Shown here: positions 35,918 to 43,783 of the stretch, in pieces | Numbering within the stretch: position 1 is the first letter of the stretch | Layout: each line of letters starts with the position of its first letter | Program-made: the position numbers and the translations under genes | Notes under the pieces: model-generated | What the model saw: only the letters and a program-made list of their open reading frames with translations | Told to the model about the DNA's origin: nothing | Database searches by the model: none | DNA from: a virus | IMG/VR virus record: IMGVR_UViG_3300031787_000077 | Location: 1-64,000 of that record | Length of the DNA stretch: 64,000 bases | Direction: 5' to 3' (one strand)

Positions 35918-38584
35918 ATGAAGTTGGCAGACAGGACAGTTGAGACTCATAGCACTGGCATTAAGAGTGAGTCTGGTTTCACTATTGCACAAACCAGCAA
36001 AATGTTTAAAATCTTGTCAGACTCGCTGTATTCTGATAAGGTTATGGCCGTTATTCGTGAACTATCAACCAATGCTTATGATAGTCATATCGCTTCTGGC
36101 AATAAGAATCCATTCAAGGTGATTCTGCCGAATGCTGCTAATCCTAACTTTGTAGTGCGTGATTATGGTACTGGTCTTAGTCAGGCCGATATGGAGAACC
36201 TGTATACAACATACGGGGCTAGTAACAAGAATACTAGTAACGATTTTGTTGGTTGTCTTGGTCTTGGTAGTAAGAGTCCTTTTGCTTATACCAAGAGTTT
36301 TACCACCAGTTCTTATTTTAACGGCCAAAAATATACTTATGTAGCCGCTATTGATGACTCTGGAGTGCCAACGCTGAATCTGTTTAATATCTCAGAAACA
36401 GATGAGCCTAATGGTCTAGAGATTAGTTTTGCTGTAAAGCAATATGACTTTGCTGAATTTAGCAGTAAGTCTATGCGTATTTTTCACTATTTTAAGATGA
36501 AGCCAATTATTGAGGGTGGCGTACTCAATAATCTAAAAGATCACAAGTACAGTAATCGTAGTATTGTTTTGAGTGGTGATGGATGGAGAGTTTGTCGTCT
36601 AAATAACGATGCTAATTATTATCCCAATGTTCATCATCATATTGATAGTGGTATTGTGGCACTTATGGGTAATATTGCATACCCTGTTAAGGCTAGTCAG
36701 ATTATTGGTGAGGATAAGCAGACCACTAATGATGCTATTCAGCGTTGGAATCGTGCTTTTCAAAAGGCCGATATCGACAGTTGGAAAAGTTTTGTTAATG
36801 AAATTATCAATCAGAACCTTTATCTGGAACTTGACTTTAGTATTGGCGAATTGGAAATGGATGTTTCCAGAGAAGGCTTACAGTATACTAAAGACGTAAT
36901 TAAGACCTTGCGTGAAAAGACTCAAGAGATTTATCTTGAGATGAAGGAAGAATTTAGCAAGAAAATTTCTGCCGCTAAAACTAAGGTAGAAGCAATTACA
37001 CTATATTATACCCTTAATGATCTTGCTGGAGGATGGGGTGTTGGTGCTGAGTGGACCGATAGTAATGGTAAGAAGCATAATATTAATTCTGGAACAGATC
37101 TAGAATATAAGATTGCTGCCGGAAAGAGTATGTACGTTTTTAACTATCGTACTGCTGGCTATCGTTCTCGCCGCATGGTTTATCAGACAAATAGTATTCA
37201 TCACAATACTCTTACTGGTAAGGGAGAATACTATTGGAATAGCCAGAAAAAGACAGGCGAACTATCCTTCTTTGTTTGCGACATTAAAACAGAAGAAACA
37301 GCAAAGAAGATTGTTACTAGATATTGCAACGAGAAGAATTGCTTTGCATATCTAATGATTGATACCAAAGATCATACTAAAGTTGGTGAAGGTTTTGATG
37401 ATCTTATTACTGATGTTGGTTCTCATAATATCAAGAAGGTTTCAGATTACAAAGACCTTATTAAGAATAATGGTCCTCGTAAGTCTAGCAATAGAGGTTC
37501 TACTGGCGTTATTAGTGATCAAGATGTATTCTTTATTTATGGTCAATCTAAGAATAGTGGAACAATTTCTTCTGTTTATAACGATGCGACATATCTGCGT
37601 ACTCTCACAGAATCTGAACTAGAAGATTTTGAAGATAGTACGGATATTGTTTATGTGCCCATTACGCGATATAGTAGCGATAGTGGCTATCCATCATTAA
37701 TGGGCTTAAACAAGATTATCTCTGATAGTTCTTTGTCTACTATGGTCAAAGAATTGTTTGGATCAGTCAAAATATATGCTATTAAGAGTAACTTTGTTAA
37801 GAAGTTGCAGAACAGTGGATATAATATGATTGATTTTAATAAGTTTTTCAAGACTCAACTAAAGAAATTGGCAAGCGGCACATTTGGTCAAATGGCCGAA
37901 TACAATAGTCTGGTTCAGTTTTGCAAAAACGAAGATGCTAAGATGAGCAAAGACAGTGGATATGGATATGGGTCTATGGAGAAACAGTTTGTGTTCCATA
38001 TGCTAAATATTTTTGGTCTAGATTATAGTAAGCATCTAAATAACAAAGATTTGACCGATGCTATAGATCATTGTCTGGTCATAGAGTTTTTTGCTGATAC
38101 TGTTCATCGTTCTAATTTTGATATTGCTCGATTTACTCAGAAAGAGTATTTTGATCATATTACCAAACTACTAAATAAGATCGGTATCACCAGTATTGAT
38201 AGTAAAAAGATCAAAGATAGTAATATTGCATACAATACTCTGAGTCGTGCAATTGAACACACTATGTACAATTCGCTAGATCATGATGTTGTTTCTGAAT
38301 GTCTGGAAATTATTAAGCCAGATATGACCAAGAAGCATACTCTGCCAAAGATTAGTGATATTAAAAATCTAATCAAGATCGGGCTTGACAACAACCCGAT
38401 ACTGAAGTATATTGTTGGTAGTCACAGCGTTAGTGGTAATCTTAGGGATTTGCAATTGTCTAACGATCCTGTTTCTCAACTGCAAGAACGAAATTACTAT
38501 TATAGAAATAGCAACAAGCCTTGGCTGGCAACTCTAAGTGATGTGGATTCTCTTAGAAAGCAAATTGGTAGTTTGGTTAAGTAA
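35918..38584 (+). CDS. rIIA: rIIA-like GHKL ATPase, 888 aa
   Basis: N-terminal GHKL ATP-binding fold: IRELSTNAYDSH (Glu48, Asn52, Asp55), RDYGTGLS (Asp82-x-Gly84), and VGCLGLGSKSPFAYT (G-x-x-G-x-G). T4 rIIA is about 725 residues, so this copy is longer, mainly in the C-terminal half. Followed by an rIIB homologue as in T4. In T4 the pair is membrane-associated and counters Rex exclusion and affects lysis; the exact mechanism is unresolved. Codons are more GC-rich than in the small genes, consistent with strong expression from the promoter at 35847. Confidence 0.88.
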   Translation: MKLADRTVETHSTGIKSESGFTIAQTSKMFKILSDSLYSDKVMAVIRELSTNAYDSHIASGNKNPFKVILPNAANPNFVVRDYGTGLSQADMENLYTTYGASNKNTSNDFVGCLGLGSKSPFAYTKSFTTSSYFNGQKYTYVAAIDDSGVPTLNLFNISETDEPNGLEISFAVKQYDFAEFSSKSMRIFHYFKMKPIIEGGVLNNLKDHKYSNRSIVLSGDGWRVCRLNNDANYYPNVHHHIDSGIVALMGNIAYPVKASQIIGEDKQTTNDAIQRWNRAFQKADIDSWKSFVNEIINQNLYLELDFSIGELEMDVSREGLQYTKDVIKTLREKTQEIYLEMKEEFSKKISAAKTKVEAITLYYTLNDLAGGWGVGAEWTDSNGKKHNINSGTDLEYKIAAGKSMYVFNYRTAGYRSRRMVYQTNSIHHNTLTGKGEYYWNSQKKTGELSFFVCDIKTEETAKKIVTRYCNEKNCFAYLMIDTKDHTKVGEGFDDLITDVGSHNIKKVSDYKDLIKNNGPRKSSNRGSTGVISDQDVFFIYGQSKNSGTISSVYNDATYLRTLTESELEDFEDSTDIVYVPITRYSSDSGYPSLMGLNKIISDSSLSTMVKELFGSVKIYAIKSNFVKKLQNSGYNMIDFNKFFKTQLKKLASGTFGQMAEYNSLVQFCKNEDAKMSKDSGYGYGSMEKQFVFHMLNIFGLDYSKHLNNKDLTDAIDHCLVIEFFADTVHRSNFDIARFTQKEYFDHITKLLNKIGITSIDSKKIKDSNIAYNTLSRAIEHTMYNSLDHDVVSECLEIIKPDMTKKHTLPKISDIKNLIKIGLDNNPILKYIVGSHSVSGNLRDLQLSNDPVSQLQERNYYYRNSNKPWLATLSDVDSLRKQIGSLVK
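38385..38413 (+). promoter_or_regulatory. internal promoter inside rIIA with CGATA box
   Basis: TTGACA (38385-38390), 17-bp spacer with CCCGATACTG, TATATT (38408-38413). It matches the CGATA promoter set although it lies in coding sequence, 200 bases before rIIB. May give rIIB its own transcript. Confidence 0.55.
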
Positions 38585-38609
38585 TCACAGGAAACTAAGG
38601 AGATTTATA

Positions 38610-39482
38610 ATGAGTGTTCCATTTATGTTTGTTGACGGTAATTTGACTCTTGTTCTTAACAATAAGAGTTATCAGGTGTTGCCAGATCATCTAAACTATA
38701 AGATGATTCTGGAAGTTCTACCTACTGCTAGTGCAGATGAACTGCTAGAGATGGTGGATATTCAAAAGGCCGTGACAGTTTATAGTCAGGGTCTTGTGGA
38801 GATCAAGGAAGGTCGTGTTCTTTATGATAACGAAGAAGTACATGGTAGTATCAGTAAGCGTATTCTTGAGTTTATGAGCAAGGGTCTGCCATTTCAGCCT
38901 CTTGTTAATTTCTTGAATAACTTGATGGATAATCCTAGTATGCAGAGTCAGCAGGAACTATATGATTTCCTAGAGCATGAGCATCTGCCAATTACTGAAG
39001 ATGGTCATTTTCTAGCATATAAGGCTGTTCGGTCAGATTATATGGACAAGTATGCTGGCAAGTTTCGTAACAAGGTTGGCGATATTTGTAAGATGACTCG
39101 TTCAAAGGTTGATGATAATCGTAGTGTGGGATGTTCTCAGGGACTTCATGCTGGGGCATTGAATTATGTTGCGTCTTATGGTAATGTAGATGCTGGTGAT
39201 AAGATCGTGATTGTTAAGATCAATCCTAAAGATGTAGTGAGTGTTCCTAGTGATTGTAATCATGAGAAACTTCGCACCTGCCAATATGAAGTTGTTGGAG
39301 AGTATCAGGGCGAATTGCTCAAGCCTCTTTACTCTGCTAATTTTAATGAAGATGATTATAATGATGATGAAGACGAGTATGATAATGACTATGATTGGGG
39401 ATGGAATGACGATGAAGAAGATATAGATGATGATTTTTATGCTGAACAAGAGGATGAAGAGGACTACGACGATCAATATTGA
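38610..39482 (+). CDS. rIIB: rIIB-like protein, 290 aa
   Basis: ATG 38610 follows AAGGAG. The central block FLEHEHLPITEDGHFLAYKA, then YMDKYAGKFRNKVGD, VGCSQGLHAGALNYV and INPKDVVSVPSD is the rIIB/WYL-independent phage domain. The last 45 residues are an Asp/Glu/Tyr tail (DDEDEYDNDYDW) absent from the T4 protein as I recall it. Partner of rIIA. Confidence 0.88.
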   Translation: MSVPFMFVDGNLTLVLNNKSYQVLPDHLNYKMILEVLPTASADELLEMVDIQKAVTVYSQGLVEIKEGRVLYDNEEVHGSISKRILEFMSKGLPFQPLVNFLNNLMDNPSMQSQQELYDFLEHEHLPITEDGHFLAYKAVRSDYMDKYAGKFRNKVGDICKMTRSKVDDNRSVGCSQGLHAGALNYVASYGNVDAGDKIVIVKINPKDVVSVPSDCNHEKLRTCQYEVVGEYQGELLKPLYSANFNEDDYNDDEDEYDNDYDWGWNDDEEDIDDDFYAEQEDEEDYDDQY

Positions 39483-39486
39483 TCGT
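39469..39486. repeat. 18-bp perfect palindrome at the rIIB stop
   Basis: ACGATCAATATTGATCGT is its own reverse complement. It covers the rIIB stop codon and sits seven bases before the tRNA-like element. Could be a protein-binding operator or RNA hairpin; no repeat of it is seen elsewhere in the window. Confidence 0.7.
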
Positions 39487-39492
39487 TGGAGG

Positions 39493-39549
39493 AAGATGGT
39501 CCGCTGGGCGGATACTAGTTAAAGAGCGGTTCGATTCCGTTACCATCTT
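39493..39549 (+). tRNA. miniature tRNA-like element lacking a normal anticodon arm
   Basis: AAGATGGT (39493-39500) pairs with ACCATCTT (39542-39549), and AGCGG-TTCGATT-CCGTT (39525-39541) is a textbook T arm abutting the 3' acceptor strand. Between them are only 24 bases: CCGC-TGG-GCGG hairpin and 13 more bases, too few for D and anticodon arms. Total 57 bases, no encoded CCA. Either a tRNA relic or a tRNA-mimic used for RNA processing. Confidence 0.6.
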
Positions 39550-39566
39550 TTAAGGACTTATATACA

Positions 39567-40001
39567 ATGCACGAAGATTATGATGATCATGACTATGATG
39601 ATGAGGACTACTATGATTATGATGATAATGACCAGTATGATCCTTACAAGTTTTATTTCAAGTTTGATGTGGGTGCAGACTCACCAATATCAGATATGAT
39701 TAATAAATGGTTTAATCTTAGTCAAGACTCTTTCAATGGATTACACTGGTATAGTTTTCCAACAAATATTGATGGTTGGCCTGTAATTAAGTTTCCTGTG
39801 AGTAGTTGGAATCCCAATACTGGCAAGGATAATTCCTTCCAGTATTTGGGGTCCAATTATCAAGGATCACCCATATGGAAAAAAAAGTATTTCGTATATA
39901 ATCCTCTAAATATAGAGTATAAATTACATTTACAGCAACACGCTACACATTTTATACAACAACCGACATATTACAAAGGAATGTTTGATATACTCAACTA
40001 A
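39567..40001 (+). CDS. protein with Asp/Tyr-rich N-terminus, 144 aa
   Basis: The first 25 residues are DYDD-type repeats (EDYDDHDYDDEDYYDYDDND), echoing the acidic tail of rIIB just upstream. The rest is a folded-looking aromatic domain (NGLHWYSFPTNIDGWPVIKF). No family recognised. AAGGACT precedes the ATG. Confidence 0.6.
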   Translation: MHEDYDDHDYDDEDYYDYDDNDQYDPYKFYFKFDVGADSPISDMINKWFNLSQDSFNGLHWYSFPTNIDGWPVIKFPVSSWNPNTGKDNSFQYLGSNYQGSPIWKKKYFVYNPLNIEYKLHLQQHATHFIQQPTYYKGMFDILN

Positions 40002-40010
40002 GGAAAAATT

Positions 40011-40430
40011 ATGAGCGAATGGTTTGTAGTTAAAGACAAAGATCATTTAATAGAATCAACCAGAATATTAGTATTTAATAGTTTTGGTAATACAGAATCT
40101 AATGTTAAACTAAGTATTAATTCACAAGACCAAGAAGAATTAGATACTATATTATCTTTCAATGAAACTGAAAATATTATGATGCCACATTTGCGTAAGC
40201 AAAGAAATAAACGCACCAACGCAGAAAGATATCTATTAGAAGATAAGCAATATCAAGAAATCATTCAATTACTTGGATCTCGTATGGTTAGTAATATTCT
40301 ACATGGTCTAGTAAAGAAGGGACTAGTAGAATCAGCATTTGATACTGAATGTAATGATTTTATTTTTTGGGTGCCAGACTTGGAAAAGGGCTTAGAGTCA
40401 AATGAAGAAAACAAACCAGAAACCGATTGA
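40011..40430 (+). CDS. hypothetical protein, paralogue of the 27622 gene, 139 aa
   Basis: C-terminal block ILHGLVKKGLVESAFDTECN, then FIFWVPD, matches the end of the protein at 27622. TNAERYLLEDKQYQEIIQLL suggests helical DNA-binding-like structure. Its last 29 bases overlap the RuvA-III-like gene. Confidence 0.6.
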   Translation: MSEWFVVKDKDHLIESTRILVFNSFGNTESNVKLSINSQDQEELDTILSFNETENIMMPHLRKQRNKRTNAERYLLEDKQYQEIIQLLGSRMVSNILHGLVKKGLVESAFDTECNDFIFWVPDLEKGLESNEENKPETD

Positions 40431-40800
40431 ACACGATGTACACCTAAAATATTTGTGTAAGAAGTGTGGTCAAATTCATTGGCTATCTCTTAAAGAGTCG
40501 TCTACCAAACACTTTAAAATTGTTTGTGACTGTGGTAATATTTTTGGAGTAAAGCGAACATCCAGAATCAAGATTCTGTATTCTAAAGTTTCCAAAACTT
40601 CTACAACCACTAAATCACCACCTACTTCAACTCCACAACCTATTCCCGACTCTTTATTGTCACAAGGAATTGGTGTGTTGTTGCCCTATGGCTTTACAAA
40701 AAAAGAAGCCAGTGAACTGTTAGAGAAAACGTATATGCTGCATCCTACACAGGATATAGCGTCTTTGGTTAAAGAATCATTATCTTCATTAAGGAACTAA
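40402..40800 (+). CDS. zinc-ribbon protein with RuvA domain III-like C-terminus, 132 aa
   Basis: A zinc ribbon at residues 19-44 (CKKCGQIHWL and CDCG), a Ser/Thr/Pro linker (61-83), and a C-terminal three-helix block GVLLPYGFTKKEASELLEKT, then DIASLVKESLSSL. This C-terminal pattern matches the RuvA domain III (A-L-x-x-L-G-Y-x-x-x-E-A and a final L-I-x-x-A-L helix) that contacts RuvB. The next gene is a RuvB homologue two bases downstream. Inferred role: adaptor that loads or targets the phage RuvB in place of RuvA, using zinc-ribbon DNA binding. Confidence 0.65.
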   Translation: MKKTNQKPIEHDVHLKYLCKKCGQIHWLSLKESSTKHFKIVCDCGNIFGVKRTSRIKILYSKVSKTSTTTKSPPTSTPQPIPDSLLSQGIGVLLPYGFTKKEASELLEKTYMLHPTQDIASLVKESLSSLRN

Positions 40801-40802
40801 TT

Positions 40803-41708
40803 ATGGCAAACTATCTTAGACCATCATCTTTTGACGAAGTAATCGGCCAAGGCGATACTATCAACCGTCTAAAAATCATGGTGAGAGGCTGTTTAAAATC
40901 TGGAGGGGTGCTACCTCATGTTTTAATTGACGGGCCTCCTGGCCTTGGTAAAACGACAATAGCGGGTGCTATAGCGAACGAGTTGGGGGTCAACTTGTAT
41001 ACGCTCAATGCGGCCAATATCCGTAGCATCAAGAACATCCTTCCGTATTTAATGAGCATATCTCCACGATCAGTATTGTTTATTGATGAGATTCATAGAC
41101 TGCCTAAGATTGTAGAAGAATTTCTATATCCAATCATGGAGGATTTTGTTCTTAGTATTACTGTGAAAGATGATAATGATAAAGAACAACCAACAACTAT
41201 TGATCTTCCGGCCTTTACATTGGTAGGAGCAACAACTAGCGGTGGCAGTTTGAGCCAGCCTTTCTATGATCGTTTTATCATTAAAGAACATCTATCTTTT
41301 TATAACCTGAGTGAGTTAGCCAAACTAGCAGGATTGACAGCAAACAAACTCGGACTAATGATAGACGACTATAGTCTTGAGCAAATTGCTATGAGGAGTA
41401 AAGGTACTCCTAGAATTTTGCAAAGTAGGTTGCACTGGTATAGGAATTATATCATGTGTGAAAAAGATACTAAGAATGATATTGATGCTATTTTTCAACT
41501 ACAGGGTATAGATAGTCAGGGATTAGATGTATATGATAGATTGTACCTAGATATTTTGCGTAAGGCTAAAGGAAATCCTTTAGGATTGAAAACCATATCT
41601 TCTATGACAGGAATAGCCATAGAGACTATTGAAAATAGTATTGAGCCTTATCTTGTAAGAGCTGGATTTATTCAGCGCACACCAAAAGGAAGAATTATAG
41701 TAAAATAG
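40803..41708 (+). CDS. ruvB: RuvB-like Holliday junction branch-migration ATPase, 301 aa
   Basis: RPSSFDEVIGQ start, Walker A DGPPGLGKTT (Lys50), Walker B LFIDEIHRL (Asp95-Glu96), sensor 1 VGATT, PFYDRF arginine finger region, GTPRILQSRL, and a RuvB-type winged helix with GLDVYDRLYLDIL and EPYLVRAGFIQRTPKGR. About 30 residues shorter than bacterial RuvB. No RuvA or RuvC in the window; the upstream adaptor and the endonuclease VII-like protein may fill those roles. Probable function in recombination intermediates. Confidence 0.9.
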   Translation: MANYLRPSSFDEVIGQGDTINRLKIMVRGCLKSGGVLPHVLIDGPPGLGKTTIAGAIANELGVNLYTLNAANIRSIKNILPYLMSISPRSVLFIDEIHRLPKIVEEFLYPIMEDFVLSITVKDDNDKEQPTTIDLPAFTLVGATTSGGSLSQPFYDRFIIKEHLSFYNLSELAKLAGLTANKLGLMIDDYSLEQIAMRSKGTPRILQSRLHWYRNYIMCEKDTKNDIDAIFQLQGIDSQGLDVYDRLYLDILRKAKGNPLGLKTISSMTGIAIETIENSIEPYLVRAGFIQRTPKGRIIVK

Positions 41709-41742
41709 AGACTATATAATAGTATTAATAATTCAAAGAATA

Positions 41743-41775
41743 GCTAAATATAACATATCGGTGTATTATATTATG
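41743..41775 (+). promoter_or_regulatory. candidate late promoter (CTAAATA plus ATCGGTGTATT)
   Basis: GCTAAATA (41743-41750), then ATCGGTGTATTATATTATG. The second element is nearly the same as that before the DUF1501 gene (GGTGTTATTATATTA). The 41709-41809 gap holds nothing else I can identify. Confidence 0.4.
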
Positions 41776-41809
41776 CGATTTTTGTTTCACGATAATGGAG
41801 TATTCCACC

Positions 41810-42547
41810 ATGAAACGCATAATATTACTATGGTTATTTTTGATATGCTCAATTTCTTATGGTGGTACTGGTAGTCCCGACACGCCAGATGATAAATATG
41901 TAGATTATGGCAAAAAATTTACATCAGTAGTAAGAATTTGTGGTTCATATAAAAATAATCCACAAGAACAATACTGTGGATCAGCGGTGATTATTAGTCC
42001 TCACTATATTGTGACTGCTGCTCATGTTGTCAGGGGTTCTAGGTCTTGTCATATAGTATTAAATAATAAAAACTATGAAATTACTCAAGTTGTCGCCCAC
42101 CAAGACTTTGAAAAAGATACTTTAGATAGTGCTGATATTGCAGTAGGGTATAGTAAGGAACCTATGAACCTAGACTCTTATCCTGAACTTTATACTGAAC
42201 AAGACGAAAAAAATAAGTCATGTGCATTATCTGGATTTGGTTTTGCTGGTAATTTTAATAGTGGTGCAACATTTAGTGACGGTGAAAGAAGAGCTGGTAC
42301 TAATGTAATAGATTATGTAAATAAGGGGCTATTATTTTGCTCTCCATCAAAACCCCAAGAAAAAAACACAACTAGATTAGAATTTCTAATTGCTAGTGGA
42401 GATAGTGGTGGTGGTCTTTTTATAGGTAATAAATTAGCTGGTATTCATTCATTTATTTTTGCAGATAAAAACCTAAGTCAGATTATCTTACTGAATCAGC
42501 ACACACTAGAATTAGTAAGTATGCGGATTGGATTAAGGAAAACATGA
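41810..42547 (+). CDS. secreted trypsin-like serine protease, 245 aa
   Basis: ATG 41810, with GGAG ten bases upstream. A signal peptide (KRIILLWLFLICSISYG) leads to a chymotrypsin-fold domain: VTAAHVV (His72), DSADIAV (Asp109) and IASGDSGGGLF (Ser199), with VRICGS and several Cys for disulfides. Complete triad. Exported protease; targets could be host surface proteins or assembly of exported phage or host proteins. Adjacent to an unrelated-fold protease. Confidence 0.9.
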   Translation: MKRIILLWLFLICSISYGGTGSPDTPDDKYVDYGKKFTSVVRICGSYKNNPQEQYCGSAVIISPHYIVTAAHVVRGSRSCHIVLNNKNYEITQVVAHQDFEKDTLDSADIAVGYSKEPMNLDSYPELYTEQDEKNKSCALSGFGFAGNFNSGATFSDGERRAGTNVIDYVNKGLLFCSPSKPQEKNTTRLEFLIASGDSGGGLFIGNKLAGIHSFIFADKNLSQIILLNQHTLELVSMRIGLRKT

Positions 42548-42548
42548 A

Positions 42549-43490
42549 ATGAAACGCAATGATTATTCTCTATTACCATATACTAGACAAGATATATATG
42601 GATTATCTCCAAAAGTTAGTCAAATTTTAGGGTGGGAAATTATTCAGTTTGATATTGTTGAGCAATGGAAGTATTGTAGTGGTGATGATGTTATTGTGGC
42701 GGTGATAGATACTGGTTGTGATTTAGATCATCCAGATTTATCTAAAAATTTATTACAAGGAATTAATCTTATAGACTCTAAAAAAGACCCAATAGACGAT
42801 AATGGTCATGGCACTCATGTGTGTGGCACTATAGGAGCATCTCATAATAGTATAGGCATGGTTGGTGTAGCGCCAAATACCAAAATTTTACCTATAAAAG
42901 CATTAGATGGTGCTGGATCTGGTAGTAATAAAGATATTGCAAGAGGTATAGTTTATGCTGCTGATAGGGGATCGAATTTGATTGCTATGTCTTTAGGTTC
43001 TCCAAATTTTTCTCAAGCTCTGTATGATGCAATAATTTATGCTACTAAGAAAAATAGTATTATTTTTTGTGCTGCTGGTAATGCTGGAGAAAATACTCCA
43101 ATCATGTATCCAGCAAAACATAAAGAGACCATAGCAATAGGCTCTATTGATCGTAACCTGAATAGATCAACATTTACTTGTAAGGGTGAAGAATTAGATT
43201 TTTTATGTCCAGGACAAGATATATTTAGTTGTGTACCAAATAATACATATGCTATTATGAGTGGAACTAGCATGGCTAATCCATTCGCTGTTGGTTGTGC
43301 CTCATTAGTATTGTCTTTTTATAAATCACAAAAGCAAGAACATAAACTTTCTTCTAAAGAAGACTATATTAATTTATTCAAACAAATGAGTAAGAGTCTG
43401 AAAAATAGCAAATATGCGGGAAAGAAAGAGTATGAAGGATATGGTATAATATACCCAAGTATAGGTAATATTACTGCCCCACCTGCATAA
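42549..43490 (+). CDS. subtilisin-like intracellular serine protease (S8), 313 aa
   Basis: Complete triad: VAVIDTGCDLDHPDL (Asp54), DDNGHGTHVCGTIG (His87) and MSGTSMANPF (Ser241), with oxyanion Asn178 in CAAGNAGEN. No signal peptide. The N-terminus SLLPYTRQDIYG matches the short LIPY-type inhibitory extension of Bacillus intracellular subtilisins, which is removed upon activation. Likely cytoplasmic, acting on host or phage proteins, perhaps in head maturation or takeover. Directly follows the trypsin-like gene. Confidence 0.9.
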   Translation: MKRNDYSLLPYTRQDIYGLSPKVSQILGWEIIQFDIVEQWKYCSGDDVIVAVIDTGCDLDHPDLSKNLLQGINLIDSKKDPIDDNGHGTHVCGTIGASHNSIGMVGVAPNTKILPIKALDGAGSGSNKDIARGIVYAADRGSNLIAMSLGSPNFSQALYDAIIYATKKNSIIFCAAGNAGENTPIMYPAKHKETIAIGSIDRNLNRSTFTCKGEELDFLCPGQDIFSCVPNNTYAIMSGTSMANPFAVGCASLVLSFYKSQKQEHKLSSKEDYINLFKQMSKSLKNSKYAGKKEYEGYGIIYPSIGNITAPPA

Positions 43491-43543
43491 TTAATAGTAG
43501 CAAATCTTTGCCCTGTCAAGTGCTTATTTTTTAAGTTGCCGAC

Positions 43544-43572
43544 TTGACTTCGGGCATGGCAAGTGTTATAAG
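43544..43572 (+). promoter_or_regulatory. sigma70-like promoter without CGATA box
   Basis: TTGACT (43544-43549), 17-bp spacer, TATAAG (43567-43572). Transcript would start near 43579, just before the gene at 43583. Weaker match than the other promoters. Confidence 0.45.
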
Positions 43573-43582
43573 TATGTATCAG

Positions 43583-43783
43583 ATGAAACAAACAATGAAC
43601 TACGACGATAACAATAAACCTAACAAAAGAAAAAGAAATCCAGCAAAAAAGAGCACTAAGCACTTTTTTGATGATGATCAATTTCTCAAACAAAAAATCA
43701 ATAAGGACTTTAAGCAAAGGAAAAAATCCATCGTAGAAGACGATGATGATTGGAAAAATTGGAATAATGAACAATACGAATAA
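43583..43783 (+). CDS. small basic disordered protein, 66 aa
   Basis: Start uncertain: ATG 43583 or ATG 43595, neither with a clear ribosome site. Lys/Asn/Arg-rich (NKPNKRKRNPAKKSTK) with an acidic tail (VEDDDDWKNW). Overlaps the glycosyltransferase start by 17 bases. Confidence 0.5.
   Translation: MKQTMNYDDNNKPNKRKRNPAKKSTKHFFDDDQFLKQKINKDFKQRKKSIVEDDDDWKNWNNEQYE

Noticed and set aside
39102-39546. Antisense open frames across the Asp/Glu-rich end of rIIB
   Set aside because: They are mirror images of GAT/GAA repeats, giving Ile- or His-rich nonsense proteins with no ribosome sites or overlap logic.
41743-41775. A sigma70 promoter before the trypsin-like gene
   Set aside because: No TTGACA-like hexamer at a proper distance from TATATT; the element resembles the other late-type gaps instead.
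43491-43543. Terminator after the subtilisin-like gene
   Set aside because: GCAAA/TTTGC is only a five-pair stem with a two-base loop and the T run is displaced; it also overlaps the promoter region.
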